Shown: positions 54,592 through 64,000 of the stretch, in pieces
Layout: each line of letters opens with the position of its first letter
Numbering within the stretch: position 1 is the stretch's first letter
From: G965207045 sp965207045
Lineage (GTDB): Bacteria > Pseudomonadota > Alphaproteobacteria > Rickettsiales > Anaplasmataceae
Assembly (NCBI GenBank): GCA_965207045.1
Contig: OZ242261.1
Span: 1,240,001-1,304,000, forward strand
DNA: 64,000 nt
Direction: 5' to 3'
Notes under the pieces: generated by a model
Databases searched by the model: none
The model's input: the letters and a program-made list of their open reading frames with translations, nothing else
What the model was told of the DNA's origin: nothing
Made by a program: the position numbers and the translations under genes

Positions 54592-54925
54592 ATGAAAATT
54601 GATAATAATAGTATAGAAAACGTTTGTCTTGCTAAATTGTCTCCTAAAATGCAAGATATGTTGCGAAAGATTGAAGCTAGTTTTACTGCTGAGATGTTTG
54701 GAATGGCACTGAAACTGATAATTTTTGTAGATGCTGTTTGGTGTGATTCTGGCACAGCATATAAATTCAAAATCATTGCCAGAAGACATTGATAATAACA
54801 ATGCTTATTCTTTAGATGATGTATTTATGCCTAAAGATGATGCGGTTAATGCCTCAGATGGTGAAATTGATTGTACATGTGAACTGGAAAAGCTCATGCG
54901 ATTTTGCCTGCTGACCAAGCCGTAG
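54592..54925 (+). pseudogene. Two overlapping gene fragments next to the eukaryotic junction
   Basis: An ATG at 54592 opens MKIDNNSIENVCLAKLSP, 66 codons to 54792. A second frame, 54731-54925, reads LPEDIDNNNAYSLDDVF and further acidic sequence to a stop. They look like parts of one bacterial gene broken by a frameshift, and its 3' end may be replaced by the non-bacterial DNA that starts nearby. No family recognised. Confidence 0.4.
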
Positions 54926-54990
54926 CCTGGAGAATCATCCCAAGGTTGCTGTGAAAGTCAACCTTGCTCTGAAGAAACCTTATCTGTGTT
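54850..54990. other. Boundary between bacterial and eukaryotic sequence
   Basis: Upstream, coding density is high and base composition matches the rest of the bacterial segment. From here to the window end, coding density drops to almost nothing and animal-type elements appear (retrotransposon, MITE, intron-containing gene). The exact breakpoint cannot be fixed by eye; I see no insertion sequence, long repeat or tRNA at the join. Confidence 0.75.
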
Positions 54991-57100
54991 GACGGCAGCA
55001 AGCGTTAGCTAGTATTTTGTACTCACATTTTGACATTATCGGACCATAGATTTATGTTTACCTCAATAAAAAAGATGCAGCTCATTTGAAACCAAAAGTA
55101 TCAGTATGGAATCCAAGGAACCTACTTCTCAGCTGGGACTGATATTAAATTGTAGATACAATTAGTGTGCACCTGCTATCATAGTGATCATTGTGTAATA
55201 CCGTGTGTCACCATTCCAGGTATTCACGATCAACTCTCATGGCACATAAAACTATTTCTGATATTTCAATGCACACTAAATATGTAATTATAAAATTAAT
55301 CATATGCAATGTAGTTAGAATTACAAACTTTAACATTGTACAACATAAAGGGAAATTTAATCCTACAAGTAGGCTGTATGTGTACATTTCAAAGTTCTCA
55401 TGCAGTGAAGTTGAACTTGCATGCATATACAAAGTCTGCAAAAATAGTTTCACAACTTTATACCTCAATGCCAACTTTGTCAAATGGCTTGACAGCACCT
55501 GTAAACCCCCCCAAGTATATAAATATATTTAATAATGTTACAAATAACAGTACAAGATTTTGTAAACTGGCCATTTTTATAATGTGAACTTGCACACAAG
55601 AGCCCACAGTAAAATTGTTACTAGTGCTCAAATGAAATGGGTACTACTACATAGAAGAGTCTCAACAAAAGGTAAAGTATAGATGGTAAGAGTATATAGC
55701 TATGTAACTGGATTTGTCAAAACCTGGCATGATGATGGAAGAACTGAAATCCAATTTATAACTTAACATGAAAGCCACACTCTAGCACTACTCAGATACA
55801 CCAATGATAGGGCTAGGTCTGCTTTCGCAGGCAGCATTTTTCTGACCCTGTAAATTGATGATGGTCCATTGTGGGGTGTGTGGTGCCACTGGGGCACACT
55901 AATAAAGCTGCATGTGGTGTCAAACTGCTCCCAACAACCGTCTTATCCTGACATGTACACTGTGGTTGTTTCTGTGTTTTATTGAAGACACAGCGGCTCT
56001 TTCCCTGTGCCGATACATGGTACAACCCACCTTCAGCTTCCCACCCACCCCCAACACCCACCTCATCACCCCCTAACCACCCTTAGCACTAGGCCTTAAT
56101 GTGCTAGACAACTGAAGATAGATTAGTTCATTACTGACTTAGAGATAGCTGTTCCCTCCAAATCAAGGGCTTGCAATTGTGGGTTGGCTGCATGGGTGAC
56201 CTTTAGATAACCGGGCCTCTCGCAAGCAGTCAGTAGTTGAATGTAGCAGGAAGAAACTGACAACAATGGAGCCAAGACATCACAACACTGTAATCATCTT
56301 TCTTGTCAGCAAGTAGCCTCTAGCAGAAAAGCAATTGCAAGTTACCTACGCAGTGTTAAGTACGTTTGTCACTATTAATTAAGCTATTTCTGATGCATAA
56401 CTTTAATTGTATTTAACGGTTACTATCCATTAAGCCTGAGCCTATTATGCCAGCATATATATAATATTGAGAATAATAGGACGCAAATTTGATGAGAATA
56501 ATACTGGAATTATTGGATGCTTACAAGTATGTAATGAAATATGTCAAACATTAATTTGATGATGAATATGAAAGCAACAATGCAACTTTGTAAGAAGAAT
56601 TAATGATATCAATCTTAATCACACTAAAGTACACTATTTTAGTAGCTGCCATATGCAATTTTACAAGTGACACAATCAAATTTGAGGAATAATATAGAAT
56701 AATAGGTGATAGCATGGGAATAAATGAAGAATAACAGGTGAAAATTATGGGAAATTCTGGAAAGAATAATAGGTAAAATTAAAAGCCTAATAGGCTCAGG
56801 ATTGCTATCCATATCATCTGCATGCATTCTCAGGCTCGCCCCTCGATGCTGTAGCATCTGTCTAGTATAGCTTAATGATATGAAAATGGCTAGTTGCTCA
56901 ACAGTACATTATCTAAACAGTGAATGATTGAATATTCTAATTGAACAGTGAATCCTAGAGGTCAGACCCAGATATTTTATAAAGTGGGTCTCACTTGTTT
57001 GGCCAGACCCAGATGACCAAGCATGCGCAGATCTGGATGGTCAGACTTGGTTTCAATCTTGACACATAACTACACATGAATACCATTTATGACATCTGTA
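54991..57100. other. Eukaryotic non-coding DNA
   Basis: No supportable gene in about 2.1 kb. Contains a pyrimidine-rich stretch with CCCACCCACCCCC-type sequence near 56039-56090 that resembles one near 62240-62310, possibly two copies of a dispersed element. Scattered ATAGCT/AGCTAT palindromic words. Confidence 0.5.
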
Positions 57101-57288
57101 TACCGTAGTTTGGGAAAAGTTCACAGTTGGAATTTTTCATGTGAAAAAATTCATGTTAAAATATTTTCATCTTCTTGGAAAAACTTTCTCATATTTTCTT
57201 AATGGTAAAAATATTTCATGTGTTAAATTTTTGTCCTAGCAGGCTGCAGACAAAAAATTTTTAACTGAACTTTTCTTAAACTATGGTA
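57101..57288. mobile_element. MITE-like element with TA target site duplication
   Basis: Terminal inverted repeats of about 20 bases: CCGTAGTTTGGGAAAAGTTC at the left (57103-57122) and the reverse complement of CCATAGTTTAAGAAAAGTTC at the right (57267-57286). Both ends are flanked by TA, the target duplication of Tc1/mariner elements. At about 188 bp it has no room for a transposase, so it is a non-autonomous copy. Confidence 0.7.
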
Positions 57289-58819
57289 CATGTATTGCAT
57301 TGTACGTATGTGTACAAATAATATTATTAAAGTTTCTAAAGAGTGTAGCTATGAGGATACACGCACATCACTAAATGATAGCTATTAACCATCAGTATTT
57401 CTTCTACATATGTACATATGTGTGTATACACTTCACAAAGTACACAATAAATGTTATGTAGTTTGATAGGATTTTTGATCATTTATATTATGATCGGACA
57501 TTTGGTGTTTTTGTTTGGATTTTGTCCTAGCTATGATCAACCATTTTATTTGTCACTGCTATGGCTATATGGGAACAATACAAATATTGGTGGAGTGTTT
57601 ACATTTAATTGACAATGTCTATTTCAAACTGAATGATTATTAAACATTAATACATAACTGTTATTGTGAACACAAACCTAGCTTGTTACTCACTTGAAAT
57701 AGCTATGCAGCAATTCAATATAGGTATTATAATTATGTAGCCACATGCATAGCTAGCTATTCTACCTTACCAGCCAAATCACTCTATTATATTAGTCAGT
57801 TTACTGTTGAACAATGATAATTTTGTGCTTATCTAACAATGTATCATTTAATATTGTTGTTTTGCTTGATGTATAGTTGCATCATGTGACCTAGTCACCT
57901 AGACTATAATTATAGCTGTTACAAGTAGCTATAGTTATACGTACGTAGCTATGAAAATTTCTTCACATACAGTTAATCCTGTAAACACTAGTACTGTGAG
58001 TTCCCTACTATGGCCAGGCGATGCTACATGGCAACTACCAGTGAGGGACTGGCCTATTATGCTTCTTTTTTACCCATTATGCTATGAACCAGTGCTCAAA
58101 TTTTTGATCCATTAAGCTCAATTTTATGCTCATGTAAAAGATCTGTGCTTAAATTTGACTATTTTATTAGAGTATATTTATTCACTTGTATCATAAATTG
58201 TTTTGACTGTTCTATTAGAGTATATCTAAAATTCTACACACCTACAGTTGCACAAATAATAATGATGATTTTAGCTACCTATTATGTTCAAATATGTGAT
58301 CCAGCATGCATGGGAAAGCCGGGCCTATGTATACAAAACACAATCTGTAAGTTGTGTGAGATTCCTTATTAATGGATGATGAAAAGTTTGTTAGACTATT
58401 ACACTTGCATAAAGTTATTGAAATCCAAAAATGCAAACAAATTTTATGTGCACATATAAGACCCATTTTCTCATGTCGGGTGGCATGAACTCATACCAAA
58501 TAAAATCTATTTCTTTACAAGCTTAAAACATGTGTTATTCTTATTTGTACACCTGGTTACCAACACTGCGAACATTAAAAGTGCAGTTATGTGATCAAGC
58601 AATGGGACAAAAGCCATCTATAGAACTATAGAGTATTAATTGTGATCAAAAGCAGTATAGAGATCTCTTAAGAGCTTTGTGATCAAAGGTAGTATATAAG
58701 CCAGTTATATCACAAACTAAGCACTCACAGGATATCATTGTTACTGATGATTTTCAATACAGATAAATGCAATAGTCATACAAGTATCACTGAAACCTGT
58801 TACTCCAAGTTCTTATACA
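57289..58819. other. Eukaryotic non-coding DNA
   Basis: About 1.5 kb without a supportable gene. Rich in short palindromic words such as ACGTACGT and TAGCTA. A hairpin-prone AGAGATCTCTTAAGAGCT lies near 58658-58675. Confidence 0.5.
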
Positions 58820-59410
58820 CTATATGGAAATCATCTTAAGAGAGTAACAGAAACTAGCCAAGTACCTTGGAGTAACTATTGATTGTAAACTTTTATTTAC
58901 TAAGCATATTGATATCGTATGTAAAAAGGCAAATTCTATGTTGGCATTTATTCAGCAGAACCTCAAGTCCTGTCAACACCAAATAAAGGTCAATGCTTAT
59001 CTGACGCATGTTAGACCAATTTTGGAGTACGCTGGTGGTACAGGCACCCCACACTAAGTGTGATATTGAAAGACAGTGCAAAGGTGAGCTGCAAGATTTG
59101 TAATATCTGATTACAATCGCACTAGTAGTGTTACTGAAATGTTGCAAAATCTTAACTGGAACACTTTGAGCAGTAGGAGGCAACATGTATGTAGATTATG
59201 CTTACTATACAAGATCATGTACAACATTGTTGACATTACCCTTCCGAGCTATATCATACCAGCAACTAGAGTCACAAGAGGACACGATCAGAAATTCATC
59301 TTACCCAAATTGATACTTATAAGTTTAGTTTCTTCCCAAATTCAATAAGACTATGGAATAATTTACCCCTTGAAACAGTACACACACACACAATCAACAA
59401 ACTTCTGTAA
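58820..59410 (+). mobile_element. Decayed 3' part of a non-LTR retrotransposon reverse transcriptase ORF
   Basis: Joined over a few frameshifts and stops, the plus strand encodes the end of a metazoan non-LTR RT: KYLGVTIDCKLLFTKHID (58860 on), then NLKSCQHQIKVNAYLTHVRP and ILEYA, ISDYNRTSSVTEMLQNLNW, RRQHVCRLCLLYKIMYN, and finally SFFPNSIRLWNNLP ending at a stop at 59408-59410. These are the conserved blocks after the palm domain in CR1/Jockey-like elements. The frame is broken at least at about 58858, 59055 and 59320, so it is inactive. Such elements occur only in eukaryotic genomes and define this part of the window as eukaryotic. Confidence 0.85.
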
Positions 59411-59480
59411 TTTACTTACATTTTACAGATAATTAGCTAATTCATTGCATTATACTCATGCATAATAACAGTCGCCCTAT

Positions 59481-59533
59481 AACATAGCAAGTGCTGAAAA
59501 GCAGTAGGATTTGTTTGACAGGTTATTCAGCTT
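59481..59533. repeat. Dispersed repeat, copy 1
   Basis: The block AAGCAGTAGGATTTG with TTTGACAGGTTATTCAG recurs with about 80% identity at 61408-61462. Source element unknown. Confidence 0.6.
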
Positions 59534-59778
59534 TCATTTAATATGAATGGTTTATCATATCCTGGGAGTGGACACACAAATACTTGCATGAAAGTAATCT
59601 TAAGAAACCAGGCGCACACCTGGTTTAAAAACTAGAAACTAAGTATTTATCTTCATCATAATCACTAATATGTGACTGAATCTGCAAAAACATGCACAGT
59701 TCAAACGATCAATTTATCAACTTTGAGATTCATGACATCTGTTACAAATGCCAGATCACCCTGAGGGTTTATGTAATA

Positions 59779-59895
59779 GTTATACCATGTGTGCGAGGGA
59801 TTTGACTGATATAACTGATATATACACCCGAAGCCTGAGGGCCGCAGGCCCGAGGGTGTATATATCAGTCAAATCATGAGCACACATGGTATAAC
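59779..59895. mobile_element. 117-bp foldback (inverted-repeat) element
   Basis: The ends GTTATACCATGTGTGC (59779-59794) and GCACACATGGTATAAC (59880-59895) are perfect inverted repeats. Further in, ATTTGACTGATATA and TATATCAGTCAAAT pair, then TATACACCC with GGGTGTATA, leaving a GC-rich loop with GGGCCGCAGGCCC. Almost the whole element folds into one hairpin, as in foldback MITEs. Confidence 0.8.
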
Positions 59896-60220
59896 TAATA
59901 TGTGCCACTTATTTGTGCATATTCTGTGTGGGTGGGTGCTAATGAAGCTGCCATCAATAGCTTCATTGAGAGATCATATTTATAAAGTAGCTTGTGAGTT
60001 TCAATTGTGAGTTTCAGTTATGATGTTGAGTGAATGATTTCTACAAACTTAATGCCACAATCAAAAGCTATAAGGTCTAGCAGTCAGTTGGTTCACTGAG
60101 CATTGTACTGAGATCAAAGGCTTGTGTACCTTTTGATCAATACTTTGTGCACTTTTAGATCAAAGAGATTGTGCACTTTGGATCAATGCTTGACATGTTT
60201 TTCATGTTAAGCACTTTCCC

Positions 60221-60274
60221 GGGTTACAACTTATTTGTATCCCTCTTTTCGGGGATACATTCTAGTTGTAACCC
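60221..60274. repeat. 54-bp hairpin-forming palindrome
   Basis: GGGTTACAACT (60221-60231) pairs perfectly with AGTTGTAACCC (60264-60274), and inside it GTATCCC pairs with GGGATAC around a short T-rich loop. It could be a very small foldback element or a structured site. Confidence 0.75.
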
Positions 60275-61175
60275 TGCTTTTCCCTTTGATCTGCCCACGC
60301 AAAGTGGTACATAACCATTCCTCTAGTTCCTATCAGAGTTTATGAACCTTTAAATGAGCAAAATTATATGTGCGAACTTTCCAAAATGATTGTGACTGAT
60401 TATCAGCTTTTATGTTTTAGCATTGCTTCATTAACGAAACTACATACATAAAATGTACTGTGCTTCAACAAGTAGTGCATGCTGACACCCAACTCCTAAG
60501 GCAATGAAGTTGTAGCAGTGAAATGAAGTCAATGAACTTCAGAGGCTAGACTGATCAAAAATGTGGTGGATAGGAAGCCAGTTACATCACAAGCACTTTC
60601 ACAAGCTACCTGATGTAATGTCATTACCATGTAATGAGCTATTGTGTGTATAGAGTGTGTCTGTTTGCCCATATCACTACAGTATGTGGTAGCTATACCA
60701 CATATAACACTAAACCTGGCAGACATTAACAGTTAGGCTGGCAGCATGGTTAGTGGTGATTTTAGTGAACATTGTCAAACCATATACAGTATTTGACACA
60801 CTACACATAGTAGCTTACAGAGTTCTAAAATCTTAGAGATATGTATGTACTGTAATATGAATAGGTGTACTTTGTGTACATAATACTCATTTTCTCACAT
60901 AGGGTCACATTTATGTAGGTTGCTAAGCTAGCCATGCACTGGATTATAGTGCTGGCGATAGTGAAAATTTTATTGTCATGATACGTAGCTCTACTATCCT
61001 GATAGTGATAGTCAATGCTACATATGTTGATGGTTCAAATAAATAAATACATCTACATATGTAATGTATAGCCACAAGTGTTTTGAAAAGTTGAAAGTGT
61101 TTACCTCAATGTTTGTATAAAAATGACATCATAAATAGCTATCCATAAAACAATTTAATCCACTTAGGTACTTTA

Positions 61176-61373
61176 GTGACTAAACTTTTTGTACATTCTT
61201 ACTGTAATACTGCAAGCCAGTCTGTCTTTGTAAGCTTCACCAATGTGCACGACATGCCCACTTTTAAAGCTAAAGTGCTCAGTCTTATCAGTAATGTACA
61301 ACTGGTTAAGGACTTTTACTGTGAAATGAATGACAAATACAGCATTACCTTGCTCTTCTTCGACAGTAACTAA
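61176..61373 (+). other. Possible eukaryotic exon (weak)
   Basis: A 66-codon open stretch with protein-like composition (SVFVSFTNVHDMPTFKAKV). It starts near an AG and runs to a stop, so it could be a last exon, but I find no partner exon and no family. Reported as weak. Confidence 0.2.
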
Positions 61374-61407
61374 TGATATGTTTTGTTACTAAGGCCACGC
61401 CTATCGG

Positions 61408-61462
61408 TTAGTAAGTGCAAAGTGAAAAACAGTAGGACTTGTTTGATAGGTTATTCAGGCTT
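61408..61462. repeat. Dispersed repeat, copy 2
   Basis: Partner of 59481-59533: AACAGTAGGACTTG followed by TTTGATAGGTTATTCAGG. Confidence 0.6.
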
Positions 61463-61674
61463 AGAATCATGTGAATACTTTTTCATAGCCTTAAAAAGCT
61501 ACTAATGAATGTTTCATGATTTCACAGTGAATTAGATACAATACACACTCTAAAACCATTGCCAAATTGAATACACTATAGCAACAAAAATTGTCCACAT
61601 AATAATCAAATTTCTTGACTATTCCATAACACAGTAAAATAATAATTCGGGTTACTTTTCCTGTGGGGGGTGGA

Positions 61675-61691
61675 TACACACACACACACAC
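61675..61691. repeat. (CA)n microsatellite
   Basis: Eight CA units in a row, preceded by a G-rich GTGGGGGGTGG stretch. Confidence 0.9.
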
Positions 61692-61739
61692 ATCCACACA
61701 TGCAAAGCTACCCAGCAACTTCAAGATAGCTACCCATGA

Positions 61740-63043
61740 ATAATTAGTTAGTTAATTGGCACAAGCAGAATCCAATGTTACAAGGAAATTAGGAGTAAGT
61801 TTTGAGTGTTCACTATCAATTAGAGTTTTGCAACAAGTATCCGATTCTGCTCAATCTGTTTTGTTCAGATGTTTGTTAGAATTTTGGTATTTGGATACAT
61901 CTTCAAATTATAACGTTTTGACATTCATTTATATGTGACTGTCCATGCAAAAACTGGTCTAGTTTGCACCAAAATTTGAATTCATTTTTGGCCTAGCTTA
62001 TAGCTACATTCAATAGCTACTCACACAGCATGTCTCCCATGGCCAGACTCAATTGGTCTGCTTTTCTGAAGGGTGGATTTACAACCTTGTAAAATCATAA
62101 TCAACACATTGGCACCTGTGGAGCACACCAATTGGGTGTAACCAGCCTGGAATTCTACGGAATGGTGTCCCTTTGGCCTAGTTAAGTGGTCAGGATCATC
62201 TGAGGGCGACTGGTGGCCCCGTGTCTTCACCTGAGGTGTTTTGCCTCCTCCCTCCCCACCCCCTACCCCTACCCGCCCCTTCCTGCCTCCCACCCACCCC
62301 CTTGTAATGCTGGGCCAAAATTGATGCACACCTCTAAAAAATCATCTGAAAAGGCCGAAAATCAAGCAAGGAACTACTTCAAAGGTAAACTGTATTTTAT
62401 TCAATAGTTTACTAAGTCCAGTTCTGCTAAACAAAAGTGACCTAGCACAAGCAAAAGCTGTTAATTTCAATTAAAAATTTTCTTTAATTACTACCAGGTG
62501 TGAACATGGTCGTTTTCACAGGGACAGTCACATATGTATTTTGTGTAATTTATTATGTTGTTTATTACACTTAATGCTGCAAGTAGACCTGTACTCTCAT
62601 GTACACAATAATTCTCACATTAACATGTATACGTACATGGATAAAATTTGAGTTCTCAATTTTGTGTGTTAAATTATACAGCTATACATGAAACAATTAG
62701 AAACTGATATTTGATTATACAATATTTGTGGTTAGCTCTACAAAAACCCTCCATGTTTGCATACTTTACATGCCTTTATAAAAAGCTGTAGCTAAAAATC
62801 CTGATACTTAACTGCATCAATTTTTAATCGCTTTACATTAAAATGTAGCTGGATAATTTGTCAACTAAAAGTGGTGTCACAAGAAGCAGTAACAAAGTTA
62901 GGTTTTCGCAGAGCCAGTCACATTTTATATCAGTTATTGAAATTTTGGAAACTGGTTATTTAGTACACTAAATGATAGAAGTACATATAGCTACATATGT
63001 ACGTATGCACATCAAATTTGTTTATTGTTAAGTATAGTCACGT
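61740..63043. other. Eukaryotic non-coding DNA
   Basis: About 1.3 kb with no supportable gene. Includes the C-rich block 62240-62310 noted as similar to 56039-56090. Confidence 0.5.
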
Positions 63044-63181
63044 TTATGCCGGATACTTTGGTAGTAGAGTGCAAACATATCCAATCACTTGAGTACCTTT
63101 CAGTTTAATTGAGTTAGATCCACTATCATACTTGAAATCATTTTTCCCACTTAGACTAGCACCAACGCTGAATAGATCACT
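63044..63181 (-). CDS. Eukaryotic gene, last coding exon
   Basis: After a TTTTTGTAG splice acceptor (minus strand), this exon opens SDLFSVGASLSGKNDF and ends IGYVCTLLPKYPA with TAA at 63044-63046. It continues, in phase, the exon at 63232-63594 across a 50-base intron. No family is recognised with certainty; the ending G-x-Q-V-I-G-Y-V-C-x-x-L-P resembles, in my memory, the end of a group of uncharacterised proteins known from bacteria and some eukaryotes. Confidence 0.75.
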   Translation of the reverse strand, partial: SDLFSVGASLSGKNDFKYDSGSNSIKLKGTQVIGYVCTLLPKYPA

Positions 63182-63231
63182 CTACAAAAATTTATACCTC
63201 TAGCTGATTATAACATGAACATTTAACTTAC
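63182..63231 (-). other. 50-bp spliceosomal intron
   Basis: On the minus strand it begins GTAAGT (consensus donor, 63226-63231) and ends TTTTTGTAG (acceptor, 63182-63190). Removing it joins the two exons without a phase change. Introns this short occur in compact invertebrate genomes. Confidence 0.75.
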
Positions 63232-63594
63232 TATTACAGCATTATCAATGGATGGATTAAACGCTTTCACAGTGCGCTGTAATTCTTGACTGAGTTTTGT
63301 ACCAGTAATTGTTATGTCTTTAGCCACAATCATTTGAGTAGAGAGTAAAGGAAATGATCCGTTATTACTACTGTCAATGACCCCTGTTGACCAAGCACCT
63401 GATTTTACCCCAGGAATTGTCCAATCACGAATGTTTAAAGCCGAAAGATCAATCCAAGGACGATTAATTTGGACAGAACGAACTTTTAAATCAATTTTAA
63501 CATCCAGACTATTTCCGATATTTGGTTTGCCACCTAGGGTTATGTACTTTTTTGACAGGCCATGATCATCAGGGGAATGTTTATTCACAGAAAT
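63232..63594 (-). CDS. Eukaryotic gene, internal coding exon
   Basis: An exon of exactly 121 codons between a TGTGTAG acceptor (the preceding intron ends in a TG repeat) and the donor GTAAGT. It reads ISVNKHSPDDHGLSKKY, then VNKHS onward to IDLSALNIRDWTIPG, NGSFPLLSTQMIVAKDITITG and PSIDNAVI. Upstream exons lie beyond what I can identify. Polar, beta-strand-like, no signal or membrane helix. Function not assigned. The strict phase match with the last exon and good splice sites make a real gene likely. Confidence 0.75.
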
Positions 63595-63595
63595 C

Positions 63596-63626
63596 TACAC
63601 ACACACACAAACACATACACACACAT
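63596..63626. repeat. (CA)n microsatellite in the upstream intron
   Basis: CA units with a few interruptions, immediately upstream (minus strand) of the internal exon; in the transcript this is a TG run just before the splice acceptor. Confidence 0.85.
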
Positions 63627-64000
63627 GAATACCATGTATGACTATATTATAGAGCTTATGCAAGAGGCATATCACTTTCCGATTATCATTGATTATTTTC
63701 GGGTCAGAGGAGGGCTGACATGCTCACATGAGCCATAGGCTTTGTACAGGTTACTAGGTTATTTTAAGGGTTGTAAGTATAAAACACATATTATTTAAAT
63801 GTTTGTTTCATGCTCAAACCAATAGTGTGACCAAACCCAGCCAACCCCGCTATTTTAATGTCCACTTTTGAGTTGAATCATGTAAGCCTACTGTGAGTGG
63901 AGAAAGGAAACATACAATACGGTTACATCAATTAGCGCACCTATTATGAGCATTTTAGGTACTCTCCAACACCACAATCGCTTCATTGAGGGTTCCTTAC
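63627..64000. other. Eukaryotic DNA at window end
   Basis: No exon or RNA recognised. It should be intron or upstream sequence of the minus-strand gene. Confidence 0.4.

Noticed and set aside
55208..55532. Opposed open frames of about 100 codons in the eukaryotic part
   Set aside because: Both strands are open over the same bases, with no start context, splice sites or family; chance openings.
55813..56061. 82-codon minus-strand frame rich in Gly at its start
   Set aside because: The start comes from C-rich low-complexity sequence; more likely part of a dispersed repeat.
62021..62329. 102-codon minus-strand frame, Gly-rich
   Set aside because: Encoded by a CCCACCC-type low-complexity block; no splice or family support.
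1..64000. CRISPR array
   Set aside because: No regularly spaced direct repeats with unique spacers were seen; tandem repeats at 36.7 and 45.2 kb are in-frame coding repeats without spacers.

Overview
The window joins two unrelated kinds of DNA. Positions 1 to about 54.9 kb are a gene-dense, AT-rich bacterial chromosome segment using the standard code. Its gene content points to the Rickettsiales, most likely an Anaplasmataceae (Ehrlichia/Neoehrlichia-like) intracellular bacterium: a CtrA response regulator, alphaproteobacterial SspB beside ClpP/ClpX, class I lysyl-tRNA synthetase, a standalone NDUFA9-like protein, scattered phage or gene-transfer-agent relics (TerL, NlpC/P60 peptidase), ankyrin proteins, a periplasmic DsbA and many lineage-specific membrane or repeat proteins. 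The family assignment is inference from gene content; no rRNA is present. From about 54.9 kb to the end the sequence is eukaryotic, probably an invertebrate animal: long stretches without genes, microsatellites, a TA-flanked MITE, foldback elements, the decayed tail of a non-LTR retrotransposon reverse transcriptase, and a spliced gene whose last two exons and a 50-bp intron can be read. The frequent short palindromes (TAGCTA, ACGTACGT) look sponge-like to me, but that is only an impression.

Bacterial layout. 0-2 kb: pgpA-like, folK, folP, overlapping. 2-7.3 kb: a membrane protein, tRNA-Leu, then tig-clpP-clpX and sspB, a protein folding and degradation cluster. 7.3-8.8 kb (minus): ndk-rodA. 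8.9-12.3 kb: a tandem duplication of an [ankyrin gene + tatD] unit, in which the first tatD copy survives only as a fragment. 12.3-14.9 kb: a terL relic and a heavily decayed gene. 14.9-20 kb: sodB with a twin-arginine-like leader, tsaB, ctrA, and lysK-hemC, where hemC carries a frameshift in an A11 run. 20-25.5 kb: corC/tlyC, an NDUFA9-like gene with pstA, and ftsA. 25.5-26.4 kb: an apparent ankyrin-like remnant. 26.4-30.3 kb (minus): a tightly overlapping proP-bolA-metC-hisS operon. 30.6-34.9 kb: a small gene, tadA, a coiled-coil gene interrupted by an in-frame stop, a PgeF-Smr fusion, and secF. 34.9-38.5 kb (minus): engB followed by a very large His/Tyr-rich repeat protein. 38.5-45 kb: nuoF, two small membrane proteins, valS-argD. 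45-47.2 kb: a tandem-repeat protein and a membrane protein. 47.5-53 kb: recR, dsbA, thiD with an NlpC/P60 peptidase, tRNA-Cys, gatB. 53.1-54.9 kb: a protein with an SV40-like nuclear localisation motif, then gene fragments at the edge of the eukaryotic DNA.

Most genes are housekeeping: folate, haem, thiamine and arginine metabolism, tRNA charging and modification, division, wall synthesis, export and respiration. The lineage-specific genes (ankyrin, tandem-repeat, His/Tyr-rich, NLS-bearing, small membrane proteins) are the likely host-interaction set, and they are also where duplication and decay concentrate. The bacterial-eukaryotic junction is the most consequential feature. It is either an assembly chimera of symbiont and host reads, or a real symbiont insertion in a host genome; the several broken bacterial genes do not by themselves decide between these.
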